A stretch of DNA of 64,000 nucleotides from Streptomyces omiyaensis (GCF_014650895.1 NZ_BMVV01000004.1:412881-476880); one strand, 5' to 3'. Shown: positions 18,345 through 28,191, counted from the stretch's first letter. A program made the numbers and translations. The notes: generated by a model not told the origin, from the sequence alone.

Positions 18345-18752
18345 CTAGCTCCCTCGGTAAACGGAGTAGCCGAACGGGTTGAGCAGCAGCGGTACGTGGT
18401 AGTGCTCGCCCGGCTTGACGGCGAACGTGATCGCCACCTCCGGGAAGAAAGCACCGTCCGGACCGCTGTCCCGATTCGCGGGGGCGTCCTGCTGCGCCTC
18501 GGCTTGCTGGTTCTGCTTGCTCAGGAAGTACGCCTCGGTCTCGAAGTCGAGGCGTACGTGGGTGGTGCCGACCGGCAGGGCCGGAAGGTCCTTGCACCGT
18601 CCGTCGGCGTCGGTGGCCGAGCCGCCGAGCGCGACCCAGGCGGCGTCGGAACCGGCGCGGGCGGCGAGGGTGATCGCCACGCCCTCCGCGGGGCGTCCGA
18701 TGCTGGTGTCCAGGATGTGGGTGGACACCGAGGCCGTGGTGTCGGTGCTCAT
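18345..18752 (-). CDS. uraH: 5-hydroxyisourate hydrolase
   Basis: A 135-residue transthyretin-like enzyme converting 5-hydroxyisourate to OHCU. The N-terminal signature VSTHILDTSIGRPAEGV contains the catalytic His, and the protein ends with the diagnostic tetrapeptide YRGS, which separates the hydrolases from transthyretins. The internal loop QNQQAEAQQDAPANRDSG (about residues 80-97) is a Gln/Ala/Asp-rich insertion relative to compact homologues. The ATG overlaps the uraD stop by 4 bases (ATGA), so the two are coupled. Confidence 0.95.
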   Translation of the reverse strand: MSTDTTASVSTHILDTSIGRPAEGVAITLAARAGSDAAWVALGGSATDADGRCKDLPALPVGTTHVRLDFETEAYFLSKQNQQAEAQQDAPANRDSGPDGAFFPEVAITFAVKPGEHYHVPLLLNPFGYSVYRGS

Positions 18753-19264
18753 GCGGCGCTCTCTTCCTCTACGAGACGGGTGAGCCGGATGCGGTTGATC
18801 TTGCCCAGTTCGGCGCGGACGATCTCGCGCTCCTGCTCGGGCGAGTTGCCGATCCGGTCCTTGACCGCGTCGCGCATCTGCTCGCCGGTCCTGCCGGTGG
18901 CGCAGATGAGGAAGACGTGGCCGAAACGGTCCTGGTAGGCCAGGTTCAGTTCGAGCATCTCGGCCTTGAGCTCGGCGGAGGAGCCGGCCATCCCGCTCTG
19001 CTCGCGGGTGGAGGTGGCATCCCCTTCCTTCGGACGACCGATCGGCGGGTGGCCCGCCATCGCCTCGGCCAGGTCCTCGGCGGTCAGCTCGGCCATGGCG
19101 GCGTCGCTGGCGAGGAAGAGGGCTTCGGCGGTGGAGTACGGGCGCTGGGCGAGGAGCTTGCTCCCCCACGCCGAACTGGAGCACACCTCGTGGAGCGCGG
19201 CGAGAGCCTCGCTGTCCGCCGAGGTGTTGAACCGGGTGAGGCCCGGTGTCGTACCTGAAGTCAC
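18749..19264 (-). CDS. uraD: OHCU decarboxylase
   Basis: A 171-residue enzyme that decarboxylates 2-oxo-4-hydroxy-4-carboxy-5-ureidoimidazoline to S-allantoin. It has the catalytic-His motif AGHPPIGRP and the conserved C-terminal half YQDRFGHVFLICATGRTGEQM. First gene of the urate operon; the promoter with a TCAAC-N5-GTTGA operator lies at 19313-19353. It uses ATG at 19264 with AGGCTTCC upstream, an indifferent ribosome site. The order decarboxylase-hydrolase-oxidase reverses the reaction order. Confidence 0.95.
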   Translation of the reverse strand: MTSGTTPGLTRFNTSADSEALAALHEVCSSSAWGSKLLAQRPYSTAEALFLASDAAMAELTAEDLAEAMAGHPPIGRPKEGDATSTREQSGMAGSSAELKAEMLELNLAYQDRFGHVFLICATGRTGEQMRDAVKDRIGNSPEQEREIVRAELGKINRIRLTRLVEEESAA

Positions 19265-19312
19265 GGGAAGCCTCCGTGGCTGTTTTTCGCTGTGCGTCGG
19301 ACGGGCTGCGGA

Positions 19313-19353
19313 TAGCTAACGCCCTCGGCAACACGACGTCAACACTTTGTTGA
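19313..19353 (-). promoter_or_regulatory. uraD-operon promoter with TCAAC-N5-GTTGA operator
   Basis: Read on the minus strand: TCAAC-AAAGT-GTTGA (19339-19353), a perfect 5-5-5 inverted repeat, overlaps TTGACG (19337-19342) as -35. An 18-base spacer leads to the weak -10 TAGCTA (19313-19318). The arrangement is the same as at the catalase gene. Confidence 0.7.
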
Positions 19354-19371
19354 AAACTCGGTGACACAAAA

Positions 19372-19399
19372 GCCGTCGTCCCGACATGCGGACGACGGC
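19372..19399 (-). terminator. Rho-independent terminator after the HTH gene
   Basis: A 10-bp perfect stem (GCCGTCGTCC/GGACGACGGC) with an 8-base loop; on the minus strand it is followed by TTTTGTGT. It ends the two-gene unit 20048-19420 just before the uraD promoter. Confidence 0.8.
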
Positions 19400-19419
19400 C
19401 TGTGGCAACTCTTGATCGA

Positions 19420-19788
19420 CTACGCGTTCTTGGAGGCGTTTTCCCTGTTCAGGTAGTTGTAGACGGTGAAGCGGCTGACACCCAGTGCACCCGCCACCGT
19501 CTCCACCCCGTGCCGCACCGAGAAGGCGCCGCGGGCCTCCAGCACCCGGACGACCTCCTGCTTGCTCTTGCGGTCGAGCTCCGACAGCGGCACCCCGTGC
19601 CGCCGCTCCATCGCCGCGAGGATGTGGTCCAGGGAGTCCGACAGCTGCGGCAGCCGCACGGCGAGGACGTCCTCGCCCTCCCAGGACAGGACGACGTCGT
19701 CGACCGCGGCCTGTGCCGGATCCAGCACTTCCGCGCCCATCGCGTCGACCAGCGGCTTCACCGCGGCCGCCAAGGGATGCTCGGTCAC
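19420..19788 (-). CDS. Small helix-turn-helix protein (YheO-type HTH at C-terminus)
   Basis: A 122-residue protein. The last 40 residues, HGVETVAGALGVSRFTVYNYLNR, form an HTH like the C-terminal domain of YheO/DauR regulators; the KSKQEVVRVLEARGAFSVR stretch before it also matches. The N-terminal part (AAAVKPLVDAMGAEVLD...VVLSWEGEDVLAVRLP) is shorter than a PAS-like YheO domain and may be a small sensory domain. It is probably a transcriptional regulator, possibly of the purine genes on either side. Its start overlaps the stop of the preceding gene by 4 bases. Targets unknown; either palindrome in the region could in principle be its site. Confidence 0.72.
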   Translation of the reverse strand: MTEHPLAAAVKPLVDAMGAEVLDPAQAAVDDVVLSWEGEDVLAVRLPQLSDSLDHILAAMERRHGVPLSELDRKSKQEVVRVLEARGAFSVRHGVETVAGALGVSRFTVYNYLNRENASKNA

Positions 19789-20048
19789 TTCGCGTCCTCC
19801 CCGCCCTCGCCGATCACGTTGAGCTGGAGCGAGACCCGGGTGGCACCGGCCCCGAGCGCCTTGCGCAGCAGCTCGTCGACGGCGGTGAGGACGGCGTCGG
19901 CGCCGCCCTCCGCGGTGTTGCCGAAGGGACCGACGTCGACGGCGTCCAGGTCGGCCGACTGGATGACCTCACGGGCCACGACCGCGTGGGCCGGCGCCTC
20001 GTCGAGGTCGAACGGCTCGGTCGTGAACTCCACTCTCAAACGCACCAT
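19785..20048 (-). CDS. Thiamine-binding-like protein, MTH1187/YkoF type
   Basis: An 87-residue ferredoxin-like protein. It has the conserved core VEFTTEPFDLDEAPAHAVVA, then VDVGPFGNTAEGGADAVLTAV and the C-terminal strand RVSLQLNVIG, as in the small family formerly DUF77, which binds thiamine or related molecules in some members. Its link to purine breakdown is unclear, but its ATG-side gene organisation (4-base overlap with the HTH gene) indicates joint expression. The start ATG at 20048 is in the divergent region with hyi. It may provide ligand sensing for the HTH protein; that is inference. Confidence 0.75.
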   Translation of the reverse strand: MVRLRVEFTTEPFDLDEAPAHAVVAREVIQSADLDAVDVGPFGNTAEGGADAVLTAVDELLRKALGAGATRVSLQLNVIGEGGEDAK

Positions 20049-20105
20049 GGCCCCACGCTACGGGCCGTTCGGGCAGCTGGGGAGCCCCGGAGTCGGAGGG
20101 AGGCC

Positions 20106-20175
20106 TTGACAAGCGCCGCCACGGGCTTGCAACATTCCGTCAGACAGAAAACGACTTCCGCAATACGGAAGGAGC
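20106..20175 (+). promoter_or_regulatory. hyi-glxR promoter and TTCCG-N5-CGGAA operator
   Basis: TTGACA at 20106-20111 with a weak -10 (CAACAT, 20130-20135). Downstream is the perfect palindrome TTCCG-CAATA-CGGAA (20156-20170). Its right arm runs into the ribosome site GGAAGGAG (20168-20175) before the ATG at 20186. Position downstream of the presumed start point suggests a roadblock repressor. Confidence 0.62.
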
Positions 20176-20185
20176 GCCGCCCCTC

Positions 20186-21019
20186 ATGGGATACACGGAC
20201 CAGCGCTTCGATGTGAACCTGTCGATCCTCTTCACGGAACTCCCGCTCCTGGAGCGCCCCGCGGCCGCCGCCGCGGCGGGCTTCACCGCGGTCGAGCTGT
20301 GGTGGCCCTGGATCGACACCGCCACCCCCGAGCAGAGCGAGCTCGACGCCCTCAAGAAGGCCCTTGAGGACGCCGGCACCCAGCTGGTGGGCCTGAACTT
20401 CTACGCCGGACAGCTCCCCGGCCCGGACCGCGGCGCGGTCTCGGTCCCGGGCGAGGAGTCCGACCGCTTCAAGGCCAACATCGACATCGCCGCGGACTTC
20501 GCCGCCTCGGTCGGCTGCAAGGCGCTCAACGCGCTCTACGGCAACCGCGTCGAGGGCGTCGACCCGGAGGTCCAGGACGCCCTCGCCCTGGAGAACCTGG
20601 TCCTGGCGGCCCGCGCCGCCGACCGCGTCGGCGCGATCCTGCTGATCGAGACCCTGAACGAGCCGGAGTCGCCGCTCTACCCGCTGGTGAGCGCCCCCTC
20701 CGCGATCGAGGTCGTCGACAAGGTGAACGAGGCCACCGGGCTCGGCAACGCCAAGTTCCTCCTCGACATCTACCACCTGGCCATGAACGGCGAGGACGTC
20801 AGCGACGTCATCGCGCGGTACGCGGACAAGACCGGCCACGTCCAGATCGCGGACAAGCCGGGCCGCGGCGCCCCGGGCACCGGCGAGCTCCCCCTGGAGC
20901 AGCTGCTCGACGAGCTGAGGAAGGCCGGTTACGACGGCTGGGTCGGCCTGGAGTACAAGGCCGCCGACGCCGCCGCGTCCTTCGCATGGCTCGCCGCAGA
21001 GGCCCGCCCGGCCCGCTGA
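20186..21019 (+). CDS. hyi: Hydroxypyruvate isomerase (TIM-barrel)
   Basis: A 277-residue sugar-isomerase-like TIM barrel. Motifs: FDVNLSILFTELPLLERPAA at the N-terminus, FTAVELWWPW, VGLNFYAGQLPGPDRG, LLIETLNEPESPLYPLV with the metal-binding Glu, and FLLDIYHLAMNGEDV. It interconverts hydroxypyruvate and tartronate semialdehyde, the product of glyoxylate carboligase (gcl at 26310). GGAAGGAG lies upstream of the ATG. The gene is followed after 44 bases by glxR; the two form an operon under the TTCCG-type operator. Confidence 0.9.
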   Translation: MGYTDQRFDVNLSILFTELPLLERPAAAAAAGFTAVELWWPWIDTATPEQSELDALKKALEDAGTQLVGLNFYAGQLPGPDRGAVSVPGEESDRFKANIDIAADFAASVGCKALNALYGNRVEGVDPEVQDALALENLVLAARAADRVGAILLIETLNEPESPLYPLVSAPSAIEVVDKVNEATGLGNAKFLLDIYHLAMNGEDVSDVIARYADKTGHVQIADKPGRGAPGTGELPLEQLLDELRKAGYDGWVGLEYKAADAAASFAWLAAEARPAR

Positions 21020-21063
21020 CGCAGGCCCCCTCCCCGTACGACCTTGTTTTGAGAGGCACCCTC

Positions 21064-21954
21064 ATGAGCAACCTTCCCAAGATCGCGTGGATCGGCCTCG
21101 GCATCATGGGCTCCCCCATGTCCGAGAACCTGATCAAGGCCGGCTACTCGGTCACCGGCTTCACCCTGGAGCAGGACAAGCTGGAGCGCCTGGCCAAGGC
21201 CGGCGGCACCGCGGCCGGCTCCATCGCCGAGGCCGTGAAGGACGCCGACGTCATCATCACGATGGTGCCCGCCTCCCCGCAGGTCGAGGCCATCTCCTAC
21301 GGCCCCGAGGGCATCCTGGAGAACGCCAGGCAGGGCGCGCTGATCGTCGACATGTCGTCGATCACCCCGCAGACCTCCGTGGACCTGGCGAAGAACGCCA
21401 AGGAGAAGGGCATCCGCGTCATCGACGCCCCCGTCTCCGGCGGCGAGGCCGGCGCCATCGAGGCCGTGCTCTCCATCATGGTCGGCGGCGAGCAGGCCGA
21501 CTTCGACGAGGCCCTCCCGATCCTGGAGGCCCTCGGCAAGGTCATCGTCCTCTGCGGCCCGCACGGCTCCGGCCAGACGGTCAAGGCGGCCAACCAGCTC
21601 ATCGTCGCCGTGAACATCCAGGCGTGCGCCGAGGCCGTGGTCTTCCTGGAGAAGTCCGGCGTGAACCTCCAGGCCGCCCTCGACGTCCTCAACGGCGGTC
21701 TGGCCGGCTCGACCGTGCTGACCCGCAAGAAGGACAACTTCCTGAACCGGGACTTCAAGCCCGGCTTCCGGATCGACCTGCACCACAAGGACATGGGCAT
21801 CGTGACCGACGCCGCCCGCAACGTCGGCGCGGCCCTCCCGGTCGGCGCCGTGGTCGCCCAGCTCGTCGCCTCGCTGCGCGCGCAGGGTGACGGCGGCCTG
21901 GACCACTCGGCCCTGCTCCGCGCCGTCGAGCGTCTCTCCGGCGCGCAGGTCTGA
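21064..21954 (+). CDS. glxR: Tartronate semialdehyde reductase (2-hydroxy-3-oxopropionate reductase)
   Basis: A 296-residue beta-hydroxyacid dehydrogenase. The N-terminal Rossmann motif is [16 protein letters not shown], followed by IIVTMVP-type strands ([11 protein letters not shown]), [10 protein letters not shown], the substrate-binding [14 protein letters not shown] and the catalytic-Lys segment [17 protein letters not shown]. It reduces tartronate semialdehyde to D-glycerate with NADH or NADPH, completing the glycerate route. It is the second gene of the hyi operon, with AGAGGCACC ahead of the ATG. A 19-bp perfect hairpin after the stop separates it from the catalase gene. Confidence 0.94.
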   Translation: MSNLPKIAWIGLGIMGSPMSENLIKAGYSVTGFTLEQDKLERLAKAGGTAAGSIAEAVKDADVIITMVPASPQVEAISYGPEGILENARQGALIVDMSSITPQTSVDLAKNAKEKGIRVIDAPVSGGEAGAIEAVLSIMVGGEQADFDEALPILEALGKVIVLCGPHGSGQTVKAANQLIVAVNIQACAEAVVFLEKSGVNLQAALDVLNGGLAGSTVLTRKKDNFLNRDFKPGFRIDLHHKDMGIVTDAARNVGAALPVGAVVAQLVASLRAQGDGGLDHSALLRAVERLSGAQV

Positions 21955-21985
21955 CCTGCCGCCCCGTCCCGACGGGGCCCCAGAT

Positions 21986-22047
21986 TTCCGGTCGGCGGCG
22001 GCGCTGACACCTGTCCTGTCGCGCCCAGGCGCCGCCGCCGACCGGAA
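21986..22047 (+). terminator. Long hairpin terminator after glxR
   Basis: A perfect 19-bp inverted repeat, 21986-22004 with 22029-22047 (TTCCGGTCGGCGGCGGCGC and its complement), loop 24 bases. A smaller GCCCCGTC/GACGGGGC hairpin precedes it at 21961-21978. The right arm ends only 15 bases before the catalase operator. Confidence 0.8.
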
Positions 22048-22062
22048 CACCACACTTCAATT

Positions 22063-22103
22063 TCAACAAACTGTTGACGCCGTGTTTCGAGCGAACTTAC
22101 GCT
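22063..22103 (+). promoter_or_regulatory. Catalase promoter with TCAAC-N5-GTTGA operator
   Basis: TCAAC-AAACT-GTTGA (22063-22077) is a perfect inverted repeat overlapping -35 TTGACG (22074-22079); after an 18-base spacer -10 is TACGCT (22098-22103). The leader to the ATG is about 30 bases. It matches the uraD promoter layout, so catalase is likely a member of the purine regulon rather than of an oxidative-stress regulon. Confidence 0.75.
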
Positions 22104-22141
22104 CCACGGCAGTCAGCAGCATCCTGTACGGAAAGGCCACC

Positions 22142-23599
22142 ATGTCGAAGCGCGTGCTTACGACCGAGTCCGGCGCCCCCGTCGCCGACAACCAGAACTC
22201 CGCCACCGCCGGCGTCGGTGGCCCTCTCCTCCTCCAGGACCAGCACCTGCTGGAGAAGCTCGCGCGCTTCAACCGTGAGCGCATCCCGGAGCGCGTGGTG
22301 CACGCCCGCGGCTCCGGCGCGTACGGCTACTTCGAGGTGACCGACGACGTCACCGGCTTCACCAAGGCCGACTTCCTCTCCGAGGTGGGCCGGAAGACGG
22401 AGCTCTTCATCCGCTTCTCCACCGTGGCCGACTCGCTCGGCGGCGCGGACGCGGTCCGCGACCCGCGCGGCTTCGCGGTGAAGTTCTACACCGAAGAGGG
22501 CAACTACGACCTCGTCGGCAACAACACCCCGGTGTTCTTCATCAAGGACCCGATCAAGTTCCCCGACTTCATCCACTCCCAGAAGCGCGACCCCTTCACG
22601 GGCAAGCAGGAGGCGGACAACGTCTGGGACTTCTGGGCCCACGCCCCCGAGGCCACCCACCAGATCACCTGGCTCATGGGCGACCGCGGCATCCCGGCCT
22701 CGTACCGCCACATGAACGGCTACGGCTCGCACACCTACCAGTGGACCAACGAGGCGGGCGAGGCCTTCTTCGTCAAGTACCACTTCAAGACGAACCAGGG
22801 CGTCCGCTCCCTCTCCGCCGACCAGGCCGCCGAGCTCGTCGGCAAGGACGCCAACTCGCACCAGACGGACCTGCTCCAGGCCATCGAGCGCGGCGTGAAC
22901 CCGTCCTGGACCCTCTACGTGCAGGTCATGCCGGCCGCCGAGGCCGCCGAGTACCGCTTCAACCCGTTCGACCTCACCAAGGTGTGGCCGCACGCGGACT
23001 ACCCGCTCCAGCGGGTCGGCCGGATGGTCCTCGACCGCAACCCGGACAACGTCTTCGCCGAGGTCGAGCAGGCCGCGTTCTCCCCGAACAACTTCGTCCC
23101 GGGCATCGGCCCCTCGCCGGACAAGATGCTCCAGGGCCGCCTCTTCGCCTACGCGGACGCCCACCGCTACCGCCTCGGCGTGAACCACACCCAGCTGCCC
23201 GTGAACGCCCCCAGGGCGACGGTCGCGGACAACTACGGCCGCGACGGCGCCCACGCCACCCGCTACGGCTCGCGGTACGACAAGAACTACGAGCCCAACT
23301 CGTACCAGGGCCCGGCCCAGACCGACGCGCCGCTCTCCGCGCCGCTCGCGATCCACGGCTGGACCGGCGCCCACGCGGCCCCGCAGCACACCAAGGACGA
23401 CGACTTCTTCCAGGCCGGCGAGCTCTACCGCCTGATGTCGGAGGAGGAGAAGTCCCGCCTGATCGCCAACATCGCCGGCGGCCTCTCCCAGGTGTCCCGC
23501 GAGGACGTCATCGAGAAGAACCTCGCCCACTTCGCCGCCGCCGACGCCGAGTACGGCAAGCGCGTCGAGGAGGCCGTCCGCGCCCTGCGCGAGGACTAG
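22142..23599 (+). CDS. katA: Monofunctional haem catalase
   Basis: A 485-residue small-subunit catalase degrading H2O2 to water and oxygen. Catalytic His54 lies in [16 protein letters not shown], the active-site Asn in [15 protein letters not shown] (about 127-128), and the proximal haem ligand Tyr337 in [14 protein letters not shown]. It ends soon after the 430s helices, so it is the short clade without the flavodoxin-like domain. GAAAGG precedes the ATG. Its own promoter carries the operator also found at aceB and the uricase operon, which ties the enzyme to peroxide made by uricase. The symbol is generic. Confidence 0.95.
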   Translation: MSKRVLTTESGAPVADNQNSATAGVGGPLLLQDQHLLEKLARFNRERIPERVVHARGSGAYGYFEVTDDVTGFTKADFLSEVGRKTELFIRFSTVADSLGGADAVRDPRGFAVKFYTEEGNYDLVGNNTPVFFIKDPIKFPDFIHSQKRDPFTGKQEADNVWDFWAHAPEATHQITWLMGDRGIPASYRHMNGYGSHTYQWTNEAGEAFFVKYHFKTNQGVRSLSADQAAELVGKDANSHQTDLLQAIERGVNPSWTLYVQVMPAAEAAEYRFNPFDLTKVWPHADYPLQRVGRMVLDRNPDNVFAEVEQAAFSPNNFVPGIGPSPDKMLQGRLFAYADAHRYRLGVNHTQLPVNAPRATVADNYGRDGAHATRYGSRYDKNYEPNSYQGPAQTDAPLSAPLAIHGWTGAHAAPQHTKDDDFFQAGELYRLMSEEEKSRLIANIAGGLSQVSREDVIEKNLAHFAAADAEYGKRVEEAVRALRED

Positions 23600-23619
23600 T
23601 CGTCTCGAATTCCCAGACC

Positions 23620-23655
23620 GCGTACGGCATCTGACGGGAGGTCAATGCCGTACGC
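23620..23655 (+). terminator. Terminator hairpin after the catalase gene
   Basis: An 11-bp perfect stem (GCGTACGGCAT at 23620-23630 with 23645-23655), 14-base loop, 20 bases after the stop codon. Confidence 0.7.
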
Positions 23656-23908
23656 CGTCCGGAACACCGGCCCGGATGAGGGGTGGCCGGTGTTCAACGG
23701 ACAGCGTGAGGACCGCGGCGGCTCCGAGCCAGTGCGGTGGCCAGGACGCCCGGCCCCCCTTCCAGACCTGAAGGAAGGGACCGGCCGAAGCGTCCGCCGG
23801 AGCCGCCGCGGTCCCAACGCCCTCCCCGCCCAGGGGAGCACACGAACTCCGCCCGGCGGTGCGAACGTCCTGTCGCGCCAGCCTCGCACCGTCGGGCGGT
23901 CACGACGA

Positions 23909-23947
23909 GAGCGCGGAACCAGGTTTACGGTCCTTGGTTCCGCGCTC
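23909..23947. terminator. Strong hairpin in the catalase-nuclease gap
   Basis: A perfect 13-bp stem (GAGCGCGGAACCA at 23909-23921 with 23935-23947); flanks ACGACGA/TCGTCGT extend it imperfectly and a CTTT follows on the plus strand. No gene is evident between 23656 and 24172, so what it terminates is unclear; it may back up the first hairpin. Confidence 0.6.
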
Positions 23948-24000
23948 TTTCGTCGTCCCCGCACCCCGGCACCCCCGCACCCCCGCACCCCGGCACCGCC

Positions 24001-24072
24001 CGGCACCACCCCGCACCGCCCGGAAGCACCCCGCACCGCCCGGAAGCACCCCGCACCGCCCGGAAGCGCCCC
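24001..24072. repeat. 20-bp tandem repeat, about 3.5 copies
   Basis: Units starting at 24001, 24021, 24041 and 24061; copies 2 and 3 are identical (CGGAAGCACCCCGCACCGCC) and copies 1 and 4 diverge. A related CACCCCGGCACC pattern precedes it from 23960. Non-coding region upstream of the nuclease gene. Confidence 0.8.
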
Positions 24073-24172
24073 CGCACCGCATCGTTTCTGCGGTGAACAT
24101 CCGCACCCGCTCGGCGGAGCGCACCGCGATTCGGCCCCCGTGCGCCCCGCGACCGGCGCTATCCACCGGTAC

Positions 24173-24838
24173 GTGATCAAGAACCTGATGCGCGGGCTCG
24201 TCCCGCTCGCCCTCGTCCTGTCCCCGCTCGCCGCCCCCTCCCCCGCCGCCTCCGCCGGCGTCCAGCTCTTCCCCGACGCGCTCGCCGAGCTGACCGAGGC
24301 CACCGAGGAGCCCCAGGGGTACGAGGAAGCCGCCTTCGCCCACTGGGACAAGGGGCTCGACACCGCGGACGCCTGCGACACCCGCGCCGAGGTGCTGCTC
24401 GCGGAGGCCGTCGAGGCGCCCGCCACCGGCGCCGCGTGCGCGCTCACCGGCGGCAGGTGGACCTCGTACTACGACGGCCAGACCGTCACCGACCCGGCCC
24501 TGCTCCGCGTCGACCACCTCGTCCCCCTGGCGGAGGCCTGGGCCTCGGGCGCGTCCGGCTGGACGGCGGGCCGGCGGGCCCTGTTCGCCAACGACCAGGG
24601 GGCCGCGGCGACGCTGGTCGCCGTCACCGCCCGCAGCCAGAGGGCCAAGGGGACCCAGGACCCCGCCGAGTGGGTGCCCGACGGCAACGCCGCCTACTGC
24701 CGCTACGTCGGCGAGTGGGTCGGCACCAAGCTGCGCTGGGGGCTCACGGTGGACAAGGACGAGATGGAGGCGCTCAAGCTGTTCGCCGACGGGCCGTGCG
24801 AGGAGACGGTGGTGCTGCGCTCGACAGCCCCGCGGTGA
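24173..24838 (+). CDS. Secreted HNH-type nuclease (DUF1524 / GmrSD C-terminal-like)
   Basis: About 221 residues from GTG at 24173 (an ATG at 24188 is the alternative). The signal peptide is MRGLVPLALVLSPLAAPSPAASA. The catalytic core has RVDHLVPLAEAWASGASGW, where D-H is the His-Me finger pair, then LFANDQ, LVAVTARSQRAKGTQDPAEW and YCRYVGEWVGTKLRW, the usual DUF1524 order. Cys residues (ACDT, GAAC, AYC, GPC) fit extracellular disulfides. It is probably a non-specific extracellular nuclease used for nutrient scavenging, which would suit a purine-degrading neighbourhood. Longer upstream readings are repeat-rich and not protein-like. Confidence 0.85.
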   Translation: MIKNLMRGLVPLALVLSPLAAPSPAASAGVQLFPDALAELTEATEEPQGYEEAAFAHWDKGLDTADACDTRAEVLLAEAVEAPATGAACALTGGRWTSYYDGQTVTDPALLRVDHLVPLAEAWASGASGWTAGRRALFANDQGAAATLVAVTARSQRAKGTQDPAEWVPDGNAAYCRYVGEWVGTKLRWGLTVDKDEMEALKLFADGPCEETVVLRSTAPR

Positions 24839-24839
24839 G

Positions 24840-25245
24840 GACGGCGGTGACGGCGAGCGAGGCGCCGTGGCGGGGCAGGCACACCTGGTACAGCAGGCTC
24901 GCGCCGTAGCCGACCGCGGAGACCGCCACGGCCGCGGCCGCCACCGCCACGGACGGCCCCGCACCCACCGCGAAGAGCAGGTGCGGGGCCGCCGGCAGCG
25001 CCTGGAGGGGCGCGGCCAGCCGGCTCCGCAGCCGCGCCGGCACGAACCGTCCCACCACGGTGTCCCCGGCGAGCATGCCGGCGGCCGCACAGGCGAGGAG
25101 CGGGCCGGCCCGGTCGGGGGCGTACGACACGAAGAGCGCCTCGCGGCCGACGATCAGCCCGTGGGGCACCCACGGCGCCGGGTAGAGCAGCCGGCGGGGA
25201 CGGTCGGAGAGGAGCAGGGCGTTGGTCCGCCAGGTCGCGGCGGCC
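24840..25245 (-). pseudogene. MFS transporter remnant
   Basis: A minus-strand frame, TNALLLSDRPRRLLYPAPW then VPHGLIVGREALFVSYAPD, GPLLACAAAGMLAGDTVVG and VAVSAVGYGASLLYQVCLP, reads like the C-terminal half of actinobacterial MFS exporters. The N-terminal six helices are missing. After LLYQVCLP the sequence jumps to the last-helix-like RHGASLAVTAVLTAGLSS, so a middle piece is also lost. The frame runs into the end of the nuclease gene without a proper stop of its own. Judged a pseudogene, homology by eye. Confidence 0.6.
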
Positions 25246-25312
25246 GAGGCGCGCCCGCCGGCGCGGGGCGCCGCCGAACCGCTCGACGCGCTGCTGGTCC
25301 GGGCGGCGATCA

Positions 25313-25780
25313 GCCCCCGCCTGGAACGCGGACTTCCTCACCCCGGCCCCGTACGGCGACGGCGAGCGGTGCTTCGAGGAGGAGGTCGCGGCGGTCCGGT
25401 CGACCGCGCCGGAGGCGGCCCCGGCCGACCTGGCGGTGTCGGTCGGCGGACCCGTGCCGGAGCCGCTGCGCTCGCGCCGCGACCTGCCGGAGCGACTGGC
25501 GGCCCTGCCGGAGTGGGTGTGGCGGGAGACGGTGCTGCCGGAGCGGCCGGGGCGCCGGAGGGCGCTGGAGGCCGACGCGACGGCCCGGACCGCGCGGCCG
25601 GCGCGGGACGGCCGGGCGGCCGCGCTCGACGAGCTGTGCCCGGGGCGGACGCGCCGGCTCGGCGGCGGCCGGCTCCGGGTCGACCCCCGTGACCATCCCC
25701 CGCGTTCGGTGTCCGGCGGGCGGCTGCTGCTGGTGCCGGTGACGCCGCTGGCGGGCTGGGTGTCGTGGGAGGCGCCCGGG
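25313..25780 (+). pseudogene. ArsR-like (DUF5937-type) regulator remnant
   Basis: In one plus frame: APAWNADFLTPAPYGDGE, then an Ala/Arg-rich helical body (RDLPERLAALPEWVWRETVLP, LEADATARTARPARDGRAAA) and a final SGGRLLLVPVTPLAGWVSW, resembling the ends of DUF5937/ArsR-type proteins that usually sit divergent from MFS exporter genes. The N-terminus is absent, no plausible start or ribosome site exists before 25436, and the stop is lost. Together with the MFS remnant this looks like one deletion that removed both gene starts and the shared promoter. Confidence 0.55.
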
Positions 25781-25825
25781 AAAACGGTCGAAGGGACCGG
25801 ACCGCGGGCGGGGGCGGGGGCGGTG

Positions 25826-26227
25826 CTAGAGCTTCGCCCAGGCGCGCAGGCGGGCGCCGAGGACGACGGCGTGCGGGAGGGCCGCGAGGGCGGGTCCGCC
25901 GGCGTCGACGCCCCGTGCGGCCAGCCGGCCGGCGAGGGCGCCCCAGTGGGCGGCGGCGGCCTGCTCGTGGGTCTGGTCCCCGAAGGGCTCGTCGGGTCCG
26001 ACGACGGTCCGGGCGTCCTCCTCGACGGACTCCGCGGTGAGGTGGTCCCGGATGTCGCCGTCGCCCATGAGGCTCTCGGCCCAGCCCCGGTCGTCGAGGA
26101 GGACCAGACTGCGTCCGTCGGAGAGTTCGGCCTCCAGCCGGGCGGAGACCGACAGCTGCCGGCCGGTGGTGTGGGCCTCGTCCAGTTCGACGTGGGTGAC
26201 GAGGCGGGTGGGAACGACGGCGGTCAT
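25826..26227 (-). CDS. Conserved hypothetical protein, 133 residues
   Basis: From ATG at 26227 the protein starts MTAVVPTRLVTHVELDEAHT. It is soluble, with a beta-rich first half (RQLSVSARLEAELSDGRSLVLLDDRGW) and a helical second half (HEQAAAAHWGALAGRLAARG). I know no named domain for it; the segment LLDDRGWAESL recurs in small Streptomyces proteins. A GTG-type extension to 26278 would add residues with no coding character. It sits downstream of gcl behind a terminator hairpin, on the same strand, and is followed by the regulator remnant. Confidence 0.65.
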   Translation of the reverse strand: MTAVVPTRLVTHVELDEAHTTGRQLSVSARLEAELSDGRSLVLLDDRGWAESLMGDGDIRDHLTAESVEEDARTVVGPDEPFGDQTHEQAAAAHWGALAGRLAARGVDAGGPALAALPHAVVLGARLRAWAKL

Positions 26228-26247
26228 GGTGTCCACGGTAACCGCCG

Positions 26248-26279
26248 CGTGCCCGGCCGGATGGAGCCGGCCGGGCACG
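26248..26279 (-). terminator. Terminator hairpin after gcl
   Basis: A perfect 13-bp stem (CGTGCCCGGCCGG at 26248-26260 with 26267-26279) and a 6-base loop ATGGAG, 30 bases beyond the gcl stop on the minus strand. Confidence 0.82.
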
Positions 26280-26309
26280 TGGGCCGGGGACGGGCCCCGG
26301 AGGAGGCGA

Positions 26310-28097
<1,788 letters not shown>

Positions 28098-28155
28098 GGG
28101 AGTGCTCCTGCTCGGCCGGTCGGTCGCAGGTTCCGGGCGGGCCGCCCGGTCCTGT

Positions 28156-28191
28156 TTCCGTAATGCGGAAGAACTGTTCTGCTATACGGAA
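28156..28191 (-). promoter_or_regulatory. gcl control region: two TTCCG-N5-CGGAA sites
   Basis: Site A TTCCG-TAATG-CGGAA (28156-28170, perfect arms) and site B TTCTG-CTATA-CGGAA (28177-28191, one mismatch). Centres are 21 bp apart, two helical turns. The gcl ATG is at 28097. Site A is the closer of the two. A clear -35/-10 pair could not be assigned because sites and promoter probably overlap. Confidence 0.65.

Noticed and set aside
21986..22047. Perfect 19-bp inverted repeat considered as an attachment or recombination site
   Set aside because: Placement just after a stop codon, GC-rich arms and lack of an integrase gene fit a terminator better.
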